Assembly (NCBI RefSeq): GCF_042655435.1
Contig: NZ_JBHSMG010000004.1
Location: forward strand, 124,001 to 188,000
From: Lysinimonas soli
GTDB taxonomy: Bacteria; Actinomycetota; Actinomycetes; Actinomycetales; Microbacteriaceae
Length of the DNA stretch: 64,000 bases
Reading direction: 5' to 3'
How positions within the stretch are numbered: the first letter of the stretch is position 1; every line of letters begins with the position of its first letter. The notes below the pieces were generated by a model. It was not told where the DNA came from and searched no databases. It was given only the letters and a program-made list of their open reading frames with translations. Positions 44,280 through 53,295 of this stretch are shown piece after piece. The position numbers and the translations under genes are program-made.

Positions 44280-44980
44280 TCCTCCCGCTCGACGTCCCCG
44301 TCGATCCGGACGCCCCCGAGGCGCAGCGCTGGTTGCTCGACGAGCTCTCCAAGCCGCAGTACCAGGCGGCCAAGCCGGGGCTGCTCGACCAGATCGTCCG
44401 GGCGATCCAGAACTGGCTGTCGTCGTTGCGGCTGTCGGGAAGCGGCATCCCCGTGATCGGCGATCTGCTGCCGATCGTGCTCGCCGTGCTGGTCGCGGCG
44501 CTTCTGGTCGTGGCGTTCCTGATCTTCGGCGTGCCGAGGTTGAACCGCCGAGGCGCGGCGAGCGATGAGCTGTTCGGCGCCGACGACCGGCGCGACGCCG
44601 ACGCTCTCCGGCGGGATGCCCTGCGCGCGGCGGCCGCGGGCGACTACGCCACCGCGATCGCCGAGCTGTTCCGCGCCCTCGCACGCGGTCTCGCCGAGCG
44701 CACCCTGGTGTCGTCCTTCCCCGGCAGCACCGCGAACGACGTGGCCGCACGTGCGGCACGCGTGTTCCCGGATGCCGCCGAGCGCCTACGAACCGCCGCG
44801 CGCTCTTTCGACGGCGTGCGGTACCTCGGGGCGCCGGGATCCCGGGACGAGTGGGACGCCCTCGTCGCCCTGGAGGGCGAACTCCGCGGGGCCCGACCGA
44901 CGCACGGCCTCGATGACGACGCCGAGCTGGTGGGGCAGGCGGCCGGGACAGCCGGCGAGACCACGGGCATCCACTCGTGA
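44276..44980 (+). CDS. DUF4129 domain membrane protein
   Basis: 234 residues starting with GTGATC at 44276, overlapping the previous stop by 4 bases. One membrane helix (about 63-85, LLPIVLAVLVAALLVVAFLIFGV) and a cytoplasmic DUF4129 domain (YATAIAELFRALARGLAERTLV, then TANDVAARAARVFPDAAERL and DGVRYLG). DUF4129 proteins go with MoxR ATPases and DUF58 proteins in envelope or protease-chaperone systems. It is part of that block here. Confidence 0.88.
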   Translation: MILPLDVPVDPDAPEAQRWLLDELSKPQYQAAKPGLLDQIVRAIQNWLSSLRLSGSGIPVIGDLLPIVLAVLVAALLVVAFLIFGVPRLNRRGAASDELFGADDRRDADALRRDALRAAAAGDYATAIAELFRALARGLAERTLVSSFPGSTANDVAARAARVFPDAAERLRTAARSFDGVRYLGAPGSRDEWDALVALEGELRGARPTHGLDDDAELVGQAAGTAGETTGIHS

Positions 44981-46176
44981 CGCTCGCGGCCGCGCAGGCA
45001 CCGGATGCCGACACGGTGCTCACGCGTACGCCGCGTCAGGCGCTGCGTCGGCGAGCGGGGTGGATCTCGCTGGTCGCGCTCGTCGTGCTCGTGGCGGTGA
45101 CGGTCGTGGTGCTGCTCAACTCGAGCACGGTGTCGAAGGACCCGCTCGACGCCGGCAATCCGGCGCCGCAGGGGTCCCGGGCCCTTGTCGAGGTGCTCAA
45201 GCAGCACGGGGTCGACGTCGTCACGACCGGCTCGCTGAAGCAGACCCGCGCGGCCCTCGGCGACCCGGCCGACACCACGGTCATGCTCTACGACCCGCAG
45301 AGCATCATGACCGCCGAACAGCGTGACTCGCTGCTCTCTCTCGGAACGGAGGTCGTCGCGGTCGAACCGGACCTGCTGGCCCTTCGCGACCTCGCCCCGG
45401 GCGTCGGCCTGGTGGGCGAGGTCAGCGGGTCCTTCCGGGCGGACTGCTCCGTCGAGGCGGTGCGCAAGGCGGGCACGGTCACGGCATCCGGGCTCGGCTA
45501 TCGCCTCACGCCGGACACGGGCGACCCGGCGACCGCGTGCCTCAGCCGTGACGGCGCCTCTGGCCTGATCCGACTCGACGAGGGCGATCGCGCGATCACG
45601 GTGCTCGGAGTCGGCACGGCGCTGCAGAACGGCACGATCACCCGCGACGGCGACGCAGCGCTCGCGCTCAACCTGCTCGGGTCCCGCCACACCCTGATCT
45701 GGTACATCTCCACCATCGACGACTACGCCGAGAGCTCCTCGGCGAGCCTCGCCGACGTCACCCCGGCCTGGGTGACCCCGCTGCTCGTGCTGCTCGCTCT
45801 CGCCGGTGTCGCGGCCATCGTCTGGCGGGGCCGGCGCTTCGGGGCGATCGTCGTCGAGAACCTCCCGGTCGTGGTGCGCGCCAGCGAGACGATGGAGGGC
45901 CGGGCCCGCCTGTACTCGCGCGCGAACGCCCGGCTGCACGCGCTCGACAGCCTGCGGGTCGGCACCGTCGACCGCCTGGCCGTCGCGTCGGGGCTGCCGC
46001 GCTCGGCCACGGTCGAGGAGGTCATCGACGCGGTCGCCGCGCTCACCGGCCGGGACCGCTCCGCGGTCGCGGCCGTGCTCCTCGACGAGATCCCCCGCGG
46101 CGACGCCGACCTCGTGCGACTGTCGGACGAACTGCTCGCGCTCGAAGCCGACACCGCGGCAGCCGTCCTCCGATGA
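44977..46176 (+). CDS. DUF4350 domain membrane protein
   Basis: 399 residues, start overlapping the DUF4129 stop. A cytoplasmic start, a membrane helix near 29-46, then an extracellular DUF4350 domain (GSRALVEVLKQHGVDVV, the GAT-like fold segment VTASGLGYRL). A second helix (about 268-288) and a cytoplasmic tail rich in Ala/Arg close it. The gene is always near moxR and DUF4129 in Actinobacteria. No enzymatic residues identified. Confidence 0.87.
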   Translation: MTLAAAQAPDADTVLTRTPRQALRRRAGWISLVALVVLVAVTVVVLLNSSTVSKDPLDAGNPAPQGSRALVEVLKQHGVDVVTTGSLKQTRAALGDPADTTVMLYDPQSIMTAEQRDSLLSLGTEVVAVEPDLLALRDLAPGVGLVGEVSGSFRADCSVEAVRKAGTVTASGLGYRLTPDTGDPATACLSRDGASGLIRLDEGDRAITVLGVGTALQNGTITRDGDAALALNLLGSRHTLIWYISTIDDYAESSSASLADVTPAWVTPLLVLLALAGVAAIVWRGRRFGAIVVENLPVVVRASETMEGRARLYSRANARLHALDSLRVGTVDRLAVASGLPRSATVEEVIDAVAALTGRDRSAVAAVLLDEIPRGDADLVRLSDELLALEADTAAAVLR

Positions 46177-47165
46177 CCGCCCCCGCCCCCGGCAGAATGG
46201 ACAGCATGCCTGACAGCCTCCCCCTCCGCTCCGCGTTCTCGCAGGTCCGCACCGAGGTCGGCAAAGCCGTCGTCGGCCAGGACGGCGCCGTCACGGGCAT
46301 GCTCATCGCGCTGCTCGCCGGGGGGCATGTCCTGCTCGAGGGGGTCCCCGGCGTCGCGAAGACCCTGCTGGTGCGCAGCCTCAGCCGAGCCCTCTCTCTG
46401 CAGACCCACCGGGTGCAGTTCACCCCCGACCTGATGCCGGGCGACATCACCGGGTCGGTCGTCTACGACCCGAAGTCGGGTGAGTTCGACTTCCGCGAGG
46501 GGCCGGTGTTCACCAACATCCTGCTTGCCGACGAGATCAACCGCACGCCCCCGAAGACGCAGTCCGCCCTGCTCGAGGCCATGGAGGAGCGGCAGGTCTC
46601 GGCCGACGGAGTGACGCGCCCGCTGCCCGTGCCGTTCCTGGTCGCGGCGACCCAGAATCCGATCGAGTACGAGGGAACCTACACGCTCCCCGAGGCCCAG
46701 CTGGACCGCTTCCTGCTCAAGCTCGTGCTCGAACTCCCCCAGCGCTCCGACGAGGTCGAGGTGCTGCGGCGGCACGCCGAGGGCTTCGACCCGCGCGACC
46801 TGGCGGCGGCCGGCGTCACGCCCGTGCTCGACGCGGCGACTCTCGCCCTGGCGCAGGCCGATGTCGCCACGGTGACCGTCAGTCCGGATGTCATGGCCTA
46901 CGCCGTCGACCTGGCTCGCGGCACGCGCCAGAGCCCCTCGGTCAAGCTCGGCGTCAGCCCGCGCGGCACGACCGCCCTGCTCGCCGCCTCCCGGGCGTGG
47001 GCCTGGCTGACGGGGTCGTCGGGGGTCACCCCCGACCACGTGCAGACGATGGCGATCCCGGTGCTGCGGCACCGCATCCAGCTGCGGCCCGAGGCGGAGC
47101 TCGAGGGCGTCTCGCCGGATGCGGTGCTGCGTTCGATCCTGCAGCAGGTGCAGGTGCCGATCTGA
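46173..47165 (+). CDS. MoxR-family AAA+ ATPase
   Basis: 330 residues, ATG at 46173 overlapping the previous stop; a start at the second Met (46206) is equally compatible with the family. Walker A EGVPGVAKT, Walker B LADEINRTPPKTQSALLEAMEE, sensor 1 ATQNPIEYEGTYTLPEAQLDRF and a lid domain. MoxR ATPases act as chaperones for metal or complex assembly with VWA/DUF58 partners. The DUF58 gene follows after 10 bases. Confidence 0.93.
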   Translation: MTAPAPGRMDSMPDSLPLRSAFSQVRTEVGKAVVGQDGAVTGMLIALLAGGHVLLEGVPGVAKTLLVRSLSRALSLQTHRVQFTPDLMPGDITGSVVYDPKSGEFDFREGPVFTNILLADEINRTPPKTQSALLEAMEERQVSADGVTRPLPVPFLVAATQNPIEYEGTYTLPEAQLDRFLLKLVLELPQRSDEVEVLRRHAEGFDPRDLAAAGVTPVLDAATLALAQADVATVTVSPDVMAYAVDLARGTRQSPSVKLGVSPRGTTALLAASRAWAWLTGSSGVTPDHVQTMAIPVLRHRIQLRPEAELEGVSPDAVLRSILQQVQVPI

Positions 47166-47175
47166 TGGGCCGGCG

Positions 47176-48489
47176 ATGACGGTCTCCGGCTGGTTCGTCG
47201 CGCTCGTCGCGGTCGGCGCGGTGCCGGTCGTGCTGCTCGACGGCTGGCCCGGGGTCCTGATCTGGTTGGCGGTGCTCGCCGTGCTTCTCACGATCGACCT
47301 CGCCCTGGCCGGATCGCCGCGCGCCCTGCGCATCTCACGCTCCGGTCCGGCACGCACGCGACTCGGTGAGACCGTCGAGTCCACCCTGCTCATCGCCAAC
47401 TCCGGCGCGCGCCGGGTGCGGGGGGTTCTGCGGGATGCCTGGCAACCGTCGGCGGGGGCCCGTCCGGCCCGCCGGCCCCTGCTGCTGCCGGCGGGGGAAC
47501 GCCGCGAGTTCCGCACGACCCTGACGCCCGTGCGCCGGGGCGAGCGGCGGTCGGCGCACGTCACCATCCGTTCCTACGGACCCCTGCGACTCGCGGCGCG
47601 TCAGGCGAGTATCCGCGTCTCCGGCAGCATCCGGGTGCTGCCGCCGTTCACCTCGCGCAAGCATCTGCCGTCACGGCTGGCGCGCCTTCGCGAGCTCGAC
47701 GGACGCACGAGCGTGATGGTCCGCGGCCAGGGAACCGAGTTCGACTCCTTGCGCGAATACGTGCGCGGCGACGACGTGCGCTCGATCGACTGGCGGGCGA
47801 CCGCGCGACGGCGGGATCCCGCTACGGGCGGTGCGACCCTCGTGGTGCGCACCTGGCGACCGGAGCGCGACCGCCGCGTCGTGATCGTGGTCGACTCCGG
47901 CCGCACCTCGGCGGCACGGATCGCCGACGAGCCGCGCATCGACACGGCGTTCGAGGCGAGCCTGCTGCTCGCGGCCCTGGCCACACGGGCAGGAGACCAC
48001 GTCGATCTGCTGGTCTACGACCGGCTGGTGCGCGGCCGGGTGCAGGGCGCGAGCGGAGCGGCGCTGCTCGCGCAGATGGTCGACGCGATGGCGCCGATCG
48101 AGCCGCAGCTGATCGAGACGGATTGGGATGTCGTGCCCGGTCTCGTCCGCCAGGTCACCAGCCGCCGCGCGCTCGTGGTGCTGCTCACCTCGATCGACGC
48201 GCCCGGGGCATCCCGGGGTCTGCTGTCGATGCTGCCGCAGCTCGCGCGACGGCACACGGTGCTCGTCGCCTCGGTGACCGATCCCGGCGTGGTGGCGGCG
48301 TCGCGCGAACGCGGCGATCGCGAGCAGGTGTACCTCGCGGCGGCGGCGGAGCGCGCGCTGCTCGACGCGTCCCGCGTCGCGGCGGCGATCCGGCAGAGCG
48401 GCGCCGAGGTCGTCACCGGTGCCCCCGCGGAACTCCCACCGATGCTGGCCGATGTGTATCTCGCACTCAAGGCGGCGGGGCGCCTCTAG
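47176..48489 (+). CDS. DUF58 domain protein (MoxR partner)
   Basis: 437 residues, ATG at 47176. Two N-terminal membrane helices, a beta-rich extracytoplasmic or cytoplasmic arm, then DUF58 core motif REYVRGDDVRSIDWRATARR near residues 195-215 and a VWA-like segment VIVVDSGRTSA with LLVYDR. DUF58/MoxR pairs occur in envelope stress and surface remodelling. Last gene of the forward run; the following aquaporin has its own leader, and SpoIIM and RDD come later after a break. Confidence 0.9.
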   Translation: MTVSGWFVALVAVGAVPVVLLDGWPGVLIWLAVLAVLLTIDLALAGSPRALRISRSGPARTRLGETVESTLLIANSGARRVRGVLRDAWQPSAGARPARRPLLLPAGERREFRTTLTPVRRGERRSAHVTIRSYGPLRLAARQASIRVSGSIRVLPPFTSRKHLPSRLARLRELDGRTSVMVRGQGTEFDSLREYVRGDDVRSIDWRATARRRDPATGGATLVVRTWRPERDRRVVIVVDSGRTSAARIADEPRIDTAFEASLLLAALATRAGDHVDLLVYDRLVRGRVQGASGAALLAQMVDAMAPIEPQLIETDWDVVPGLVRQVTSRRALVVLLTSIDAPGASRGLLSMLPQLARRHTVLVASVTDPGVVAASRERGDREQVYLAAAAERALLDASRVAAAIRQSGAEVVTGAPAELPPMLADVYLALKAAGRL

Positions 48490-48555
48490 CCACGGCATCA
48501 CGGCGCGGTACCGTGGCAGTTGTTCCCACCGCTTTCTCAGGATTGGAAGATCGAA

Positions 48556-49263
48556 ATGGCAGAGAACCCTACCCACTCGTTGCTGTCGCGCCTCATCGCT
48601 GAGGTGTTCGGCACACTCATGCTTGTCATCGGGGTGATCGGCGCTGCCCTGTTCATCTCGGCCAAGACCGGACCGCTCGGCGTCGCGCTCGCGGTCGGCC
48701 TCGCCGTGCTCACCGCCGCCTACGCCGTTGGGCACATCTCGGGCGGGCACTTCAACCCGGCCGTCTCGATCGGCGCCGCCGCCGCGGGTCGGCTGCCCTG
48801 GGCCGACGTGCTGCCCTACATCGCCGCGCAGATCGTCGGCGGCGTGCTGGCGACCTTCCTGCTGTGGCTCATCTCCGCGCTCAGCGGGGGCAAGTTCACC
48901 GCCGACTTCGGGGCGGTCTCGAACGGATTCGACGCCCACTCCCCCAGCGGTTTCGGCATCGGGGCCGCGATCCTCACCGAGATCGTCGTGACCGCGCTGT
49001 TCCTGTGGATCATCCTCGGCGTGACCGCGTCCGGCTCCCCGGCGGCCGGCTTCGCGCCGCTCGCGATCGGTCTGGCCCTGACGCTGTTCCACCTCATCGC
49101 CATCCCGGTCGACAACGCCTCGCTCAACCCGGCCCGCTCGATCGCCACCGCCGTCTTCGGCGGGTCGGCAGCGCTCGGCCAGCTCTGGGTGTTCATCGTC
49201 GCGCCGATCGTCGGTGCCCTCATCGCCGGCCTGACCTGGAAGCCGCTGTTCGGCCGCAAGTAG
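48556..49263 (+). CDS. aqpZ: aquaporin Z-type water channel
   Basis: 235 residues, ATG at 48556. Six membrane helices and two half-helices with NPA boxes: HFNPAV (Asn67) and SLNPARS (Asn191). The segment LFHLIAIPVDNASLNPARS with His180 matches the narrow water-selective AqpZ type rather than glycerol facilitators. A GGAAG ribosome site precedes the ATG and a strong terminator ends it, so it is monocistronic. It interrupts the conserved DUF58-SpoIIM order. Confidence 0.93.
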   Translation: MAENPTHSLLSRLIAEVFGTLMLVIGVIGAALFISAKTGPLGVALAVGLAVLTAAYAVGHISGGHFNPAVSIGAAAAGRLPWADVLPYIAAQIVGGVLATFLLWLISALSGGKFTADFGAVSNGFDAHSPSGFGIGAAILTEIVVTALFLWIILGVTASGSPAAGFAPLAIGLALTLFHLIAIPVDNASLNPARSIATAVFGGSAALGQLWVFIVAPIVGALIAGLTWKPLFGRK

Positions 49264-49290
49264 CCGGTGCCGTCGATCCACTCCGTCGTC

Positions 49291-49321
49291 GGGGGCCCCG
49301 GGCACCGAACCCGGGGCCCCC
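49291..49321 (+). terminator. hairpin terminator of aquaporin
   Basis: GGGGGCCCCGGG (49291-49302) and CCCGGGGCCCCC (49310-49321), a perfect 12-bp stem with a 7-base loop, 27 bases after the aquaporin stop. Confidence 0.85.
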
Positions 49322-49496
49322 GCCGCGTTCCACAGGTCCCACCTGGGCTCTCTGCACCTGCCCCCGTCGGCCGTTCAGGAAGATCCGTCGATTCCGACCC
49401 GATCGGTCCCAACCCGACCCGAACCTCCTGAACCTCGTCCAGACGGAGCCGCCTTCTGCGTGGCGGCGGCTGCGGCCCGCCCGCGATACTGGTGCG

Positions 49497-50966
49497 ATGG
49501 CGCTGCGCGGGATCGGCCGGATGCTGCGCTCGGCGCGCTTCCGCATCCTCGCCTCCATGCTCCTGGTCACCGCGCTCGGCATGACTGTCGCCGGAGTGAC
49601 CACCTACCTCATCCAGCGCGAGCGGGTGCTGGCCCAGATCGACGACCGGCTGGAGATGACCGTCGACGGGCTGCAGTCGATCGCCGACGGCACGCCGGAT
49701 GCGCCGGCGCCGACCACGGTCAGCGCCTTCCTGACCGAGGCGATGCAGCGCGTGCTCCCCGATCACAACGAGAGCATCCTCGGCTTCGTCGACAGGAAGG
49801 CCGCCTACGTTCCGTCATCGGGCATCCCGTTCCGACTCGACCGCGACCCGGCGTTCGTCGCTCTCGTGCTGCGAGAGGCAGACCCCCGGCACGCGGTCCG
49901 CGGCACCGCGAACACGATCTGGGGCACGCTGCGCTACGTGATCATCCCGGTGTCCATCAAATCCGACATCGACACGGGCCTGTACGTCTCGGCCTACAAC
50001 ATCGACGACGAGCTCGCCCAGTTGTCTCAGGCCTTCGGCAGCTATGCCTTCATCGCCCTCGGCGTGCTCGTGGTCGTCGGGCTGGTCGGGTGGTTCGTGG
50101 GCGGACGGTTGCTCCGGCCCATCCGGCTGCTTCAGACGGCCGCGTCCGCCGCTTCGCAGAACACGCTCTCCGAACGCATCCCCGTGACCGGCAACGACGA
50201 CGTGTCGGTGCTGGCCACGACCTTCAACGCCATGCTCGATCGTCTGCAGTCGTCGTTCGCCGCCCAGCGCGGGCTGCTCGACGACGTCGGGCACGAGCTG
50301 CGGACCCCGATCACGATCGTGCGCGGTCACCTCGAGCTGCTCGATCCCGGCGACGTTCGCGAGGTGACCGTGACACGCGACCTGGCGATCGACGAACTGG
50401 ACAGGATGCAGCTGCTGGTCGACGACATCGCCCTGCTCGCGAAGACCGACGCTCCGGGCTTTCTGCGGCCGGCGCGCGTCGACCTCGGGGAGTTCGCCGA
50501 CAGCGTGCTCGCCAAGGCGCAGGCGCTCGCTCCCGAGCGCCGCTGGACCCTCGTGGCCCGCGCCGAGCAGCCGGCACGAATCGATCCGGTGCGCACGACT
50601 CAGGCCTGGCTGCAGCTGGCCGAGAACGCGGTGAAGTACTCGACGCCGGGAACGCCGATCGAGCTGGGATGCGCCGTCGACACCGAAACCGTCGAGCTCT
50701 GGGTGCGGGATCGCGGTCCCGGCATCCCCGACGACCAGCTCGGCCGGGTCTTCAAGCGTTTCGCCCGCGTCGGGGTCGGACGTGGAGACGACGGATCCGG
50801 ACTCGGCCTCTCGATCGTGGCCGCGATCGCAGAGCTGCAGGGCGGCCGAGCGCGCGCCGAGAACGTCCCCGGCGGCGCTCGCGTCGTCATCGAGCTTCCG
50901 TTGGGATCCGCTGACGAAGTCGAACAGGAGGAGGGAATCGATGGTGCCGAGCATCCTGATCGCTGA
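49497..50966 (+). CDS. sensor histidine kinase (OmpR-class two-component system)
   Basis: 489 residues from the ATG at 49497; the frame is open further upstream through the aquaporin gene but that is a shadow. Two membrane helices (about 18-40, 183-203) flank a 140-residue extracellular sensor. HAMP and phosphoacceptor follow (His266 in DVGHELRTPITIV), with ATPase boxes LAENAVKYS, VRDRGPGIPDDQ and GSGLGLSIV. The 3' end overlaps the response-regulator gene by 26 bases. Sensor ligand unknown. It is part of the insert that splits the MoxR/SpoIIM cluster. Confidence 0.93.
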   Translation: MALRGIGRMLRSARFRILASMLLVTALGMTVAGVTTYLIQRERVLAQIDDRLEMTVDGLQSIADGTPDAPAPTTVSAFLTEAMQRVLPDHNESILGFVDRKAAYVPSSGIPFRLDRDPAFVALVLREADPRHAVRGTANTIWGTLRYVIIPVSIKSDIDTGLYVSAYNIDDELAQLSQAFGSYAFIALGVLVVVGLVGWFVGGRLLRPIRLLQTAASAASQNTLSERIPVTGNDDVSVLATTFNAMLDRLQSSFAAQRGLLDDVGHELRTPITIVRGHLELLDPGDVREVTVTRDLAIDELDRMQLLVDDIALLAKTDAPGFLRPARVDLGEFADSVLAKAQALAPERRWTLVARAEQPARIDPVRTTQAWLQLAENAVKYSTPGTPIELGCAVDTETVELWVRDRGPGIPDDQLGRVFKRFARVGVGRGDDGSGLGLSIVAAIAELQGGRARAENVPGGARVVIELPLGSADEVEQEEGIDGAEHPDR

Positions 50967-51621
50967 AGACGAGCAGCGCATCGCCTCATTCGTCGAGAAG
51001 GGGCTGGCCGCGGCCGGCTTCGGCGTGACGACGGTGGCCGACGGCCCCGCGGCCCTGGAGGCCGCGTTGGGCGGAGGTTTCGACCTGCTCCTGCTCGACC
51101 TCGGACTCCCCGAGGTCGACGGCCTCGACGTGCTGCGCCGGCTGCGGGAGCAGGGCTCGAAGATCCCGGTGATCATCCTGACCGCCCGCGACTCGGCGAC
51201 CGATACCGTCGCCGGCTTCGAGGGCGGGGCGAACGACTACGTCGCCAAGCCGTTCCGTTTCGACGAGTTGCTCGCACGCATCCGGGCACGTCTGCTGGAT
51301 GCGCGCGCCGCGCCCGAGCCGTTGCCGATCCTGCGGCACGGCACCCTCGAACTCGACCTGCGGACGCGGCGCGTCTCGGTCAACGGCAAGGGCGTCGACC
51401 TGTCGGCGCGCGAGTTCGCTCTCGCCGAGGAGTTCTTCCGCCATCCGGAGCAGGTGCTCAGCCGCGAGCAGTTGCTCAGCCGGGTGTGGGGCTTCGACTT
51501 CGACCCGGGATCGAACGTCGTCGACGTCTACGTGCGATACCTGCGCCGCAAGATCGGGGCCGAGCGACTCGAGACCATTCGCGGAATGGGTTACCGGCTG
51601 AGAGCGATGGCCGACGACTGA
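50941..51621 (+). CDS. OmpR/PhoB-family response regulator
   Basis: 226 residues, ATG at 50941 within the end of the kinase gene, preceded by an AGGAGGGAATCG ribosome site. Receiver with Asp53 (LLLDLGLPEVDG), acidic pair AEDEQ, Lys in YVAKPF; C-terminal winged helix ending SNVVDVYVRYLRRKIG. It pairs with the upstream kinase. A GGATGAGA palindrome at 52235-52254, upstream of the convergent secreted-protein gene, is a candidate target. Confidence 0.95.
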   Translation: MVPSILIAEDEQRIASFVEKGLAAAGFGVTTVADGPAALEAALGGGFDLLLLDLGLPEVDGLDVLRRLREQGSKIPVIILTARDSATDTVAGFEGGANDYVAKPFRFDELLARIRARLLDARAAPEPLPILRHGTLELDLRTRRVSVNGKGVDLSAREFALAEEFFRHPEQVLSREQLLSRVWGFDFDPGSNVVDVYVRYLRRKIGAERLETIRGMGYRLRAMADD

Positions 51622-51632
51622 GGGCTGACCGC

Positions 51633-52154
51633 CTAGTGGTGGCCCCCACCGTACTGGTCACCACTGGAGCGACCGCCATCGTCGCCGCTCGCGTCAGCGC
51701 GTCCCGTAGTGCCCGAATCGTCGCGGACGCTGGACTTCACCTCCGGGTCGTGGACCACCGGAGTCCCCGGCGCGGGGTGCGACGGCTCGGAGTCGCCCGT
51801 CGTGTCGGGGCTGGTCGCGCCGTTGTGGTCGACTTCTGCCTTGCCCGAGTCGACCGTGTCGCTCTTGTCGAGGCGGGCGGAGCCCTTGCCGTCGATCGCG
51901 GTCGGGTGGGCCGGGGTCACGACCGTCATCCCGTCGTCGCCCGGTGCAGGAGTCGGTGTGGCGGTGCCCGTCGGGGCGGCGGTCGCCGCGCTCGTCGGAT
52001 TGCCGGTCGGATCGGTCGTCGTCACGCCCGAGATCCTCAGCACCTCGCTGGTGGGGGCGCTCCCACCCATCGCACTCGCCATCGTGACCGCGCCGCAGCA
52101 CAGCACGACGGCGGCCAGCACGGCGCCTCCGGCGAGAATCGGAACCCGGTTCAT
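51633..52154 (-). CDS. secreted low-complexity protein, function unknown
   Basis: 173 residues. The hydrophobic start MNRVPILAGGAVLAAVVLCCGAV is a signal peptide or anchor; Cys19/Cys20 could be a lipidation site though the box is weak. The mature part is a disordered Thr/Ala/Pro and Asp/Ser-rich chain ending in GGGHH. A possible short ordered strand is EVLRISGVTTTDP. No known domain. It is convergent with the response regulator and carries two palindromic boxes at its promoter, so it is a candidate output of the neighbouring two-component system. Confidence 0.7.
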   Translation of the reverse strand: MNRVPILAGGAVLAAVVLCCGAVTMASAMGGSAPTSEVLRISGVTTTDPTGNPTSAATAAPTGTATPTPAPGDDGMTVVTPAHPTAIDGKGSARLDKSDTVDSGKAEVDHNGATSPDTTGDSEPSHPAPGTPVVHDPEVKSSVRDDSGTTGRADASGDDGGRSSGDQYGGGHH

Positions 52155-52168
52155 GGTGTCGCTCCCCC

Positions 52169-52188
52169 GGACGTCCCATCGGACGTCC
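52169..52188. promoter_or_regulatory. tandem GGACGTCC palindromes
   Basis: GGACGTCC at 52169-52176 and again at 52181-52188 (12-base period), 15-34 bases upstream of the secreted-protein start. Each copy is self-complementary. The close position to the start would fit an operator or a structured leader. Confidence 0.4.
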
Positions 52189-52234
52189 TGTCGTTCCAGC
52201 TTGCCGTCTTCCGATGAGAGCCACGCGGGTCGCG

Positions 52235-52254
52235 GGATGAGACCCTTCTCATCC
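52235..52254. promoter_or_regulatory. GGATGAGA-N4-TCTCATCC palindrome
   Basis: Perfect 8-bp arms (52235-52242, 52247-52254) with a 4-base CCCT centre. It lies about 80-100 bases upstream of the secreted-protein start and 27 bases past the SpoIIM stop. It might be the binding box of the neighbouring OmpR-class regulator, or a hairpin ending spoIIM transcription coming from the right. Confidence 0.45.
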
Positions 52255-52280
52255 GATCTCGGCTGACATCCCCGGCCCCA

Positions 52281-53276
52281 CTAGGCCGAGATGATCTGTC
52301 GTGCCCCGGCATCCACCTCGTCGAGGTCGCCGGTCTGCCCGAGTCGGCGCGCACGACGCCCGCCGATCCACTGATAGGCGAGGAAGCCGCCGAGCGCCAC
52401 CGTGCCGATGCCGATCTTGAGCGGCCATGGCCACGGCTGACGCGTCACGAAGCCCTCGATGATCCCCGAGCACAGCAGCGACAGGATGAGGCCGATCACG
52501 ATCGTGAAGAACGCGCGGCCGTCTTCGGCGAGCGCCTGCCTTCGTGTTCGGGCGCCCGGAGCCACCCACGACCAGAAGATCATGAGTCCCGCAGCGGCGG
52601 CGGTGAAGATCGAGTACAGCTCCAGCTGCCCGTGCGGCGCGATGTAGAGGAAGAAATGATCGAGGCGGCCGAACTCGTTCATGATGGCGGCGGCGACCCC
52701 GAGCTCCTGCGCGTTCTGGAGGATGACAACGGGCACCCAGAGACCGATGATCCCGAGCACGACGCACTGCGCCGCGATGAAGGCGTTGTGGGTCCAGACC
52801 TGACCGGTGAACCCGGCCTCAGAGTTGTCCGAGTAGTACGAGACGAAGTCCTGGTCGGCGTACTTCTTCAGCTCGGCGCGGGATCCCAGGGTCGCGAGCA
52901 CCTCGGGATGGGTCGAGATCCACTGGAAGTAGACGACGGCGACGACCGCCGTGACGGCGGCGACCGCGAGGGTCAGCCAGCGGATCCGATACAGCGCCGC
53001 CGGCAGCTGCAGCGAGAAGAACACCGTGAGCTGACGCAACGGATTGGCCGGAGCCCCAGTGAAGCGCAGGCGCGCGCGCGACAACGAGAGCGAGAGCAGG
53101 TCGCCCTGGGCCGACTCCCCGACCGTGGTCGTCAAGGTCGAGAGCTGCGTGGCGCCGCTCTGGTAGACCTCGATCAACTCGTCGGCGGCGGCCCCGTCGC
53201 GTGGTGCCGACGCCCCCGCGCGTGCGAGCCGATCCCACTCCGCGGCGTGCGCGGTCGAGTAGGCGTCGAGGTCCAT
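52281..53276 (-). CDS. stage II sporulation protein M-family membrane protein
   Basis: 331 residues, ATG at 53276 (MDLDAYS). A cytoplasmic helical start (about 1-90) is followed by five or six membrane helices with the SpoIIM signature VWTHNAFIAAQCVVLGIIGLWVP and FGRLDHFFLYIAPHGQLEL, plus GIIEGFVTRQPWP. In non-sporulating Actinobacteria this family is part of the MoxR/DUF58/RDD envelope block, not of sporulation. Divergent from the RDD gene with 19 bases between assigned starts. Confidence 0.9.
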   Translation of the reverse strand: MDLDAYSTAHAAEWDRLARAGASAPRDGAAADELIEVYQSGATQLSTLTTTVGESAQGDLLSLSLSRARLRFTGAPANPLRQLTVFFSLQLPAALYRIRWLTLAVAAVTAVVAVVYFQWISTHPEVLATLGSRAELKKYADQDFVSYYSDNSEAGFTGQVWTHNAFIAAQCVVLGIIGLWVPVVILQNAQELGVAAAIMNEFGRLDHFFLYIAPHGQLELYSIFTAAAAGLMIFWSWVAPGARTRRQALAEDGRAFFTIVIGLILSLLCSGIIEGFVTRQPWPWPLKIGIGTVALGGFLAYQWIGGRRARRLGQTGDLDEVDAGARQIISA

Positions 53277-53295
53277 GTGCTGCGATGATACCGGC

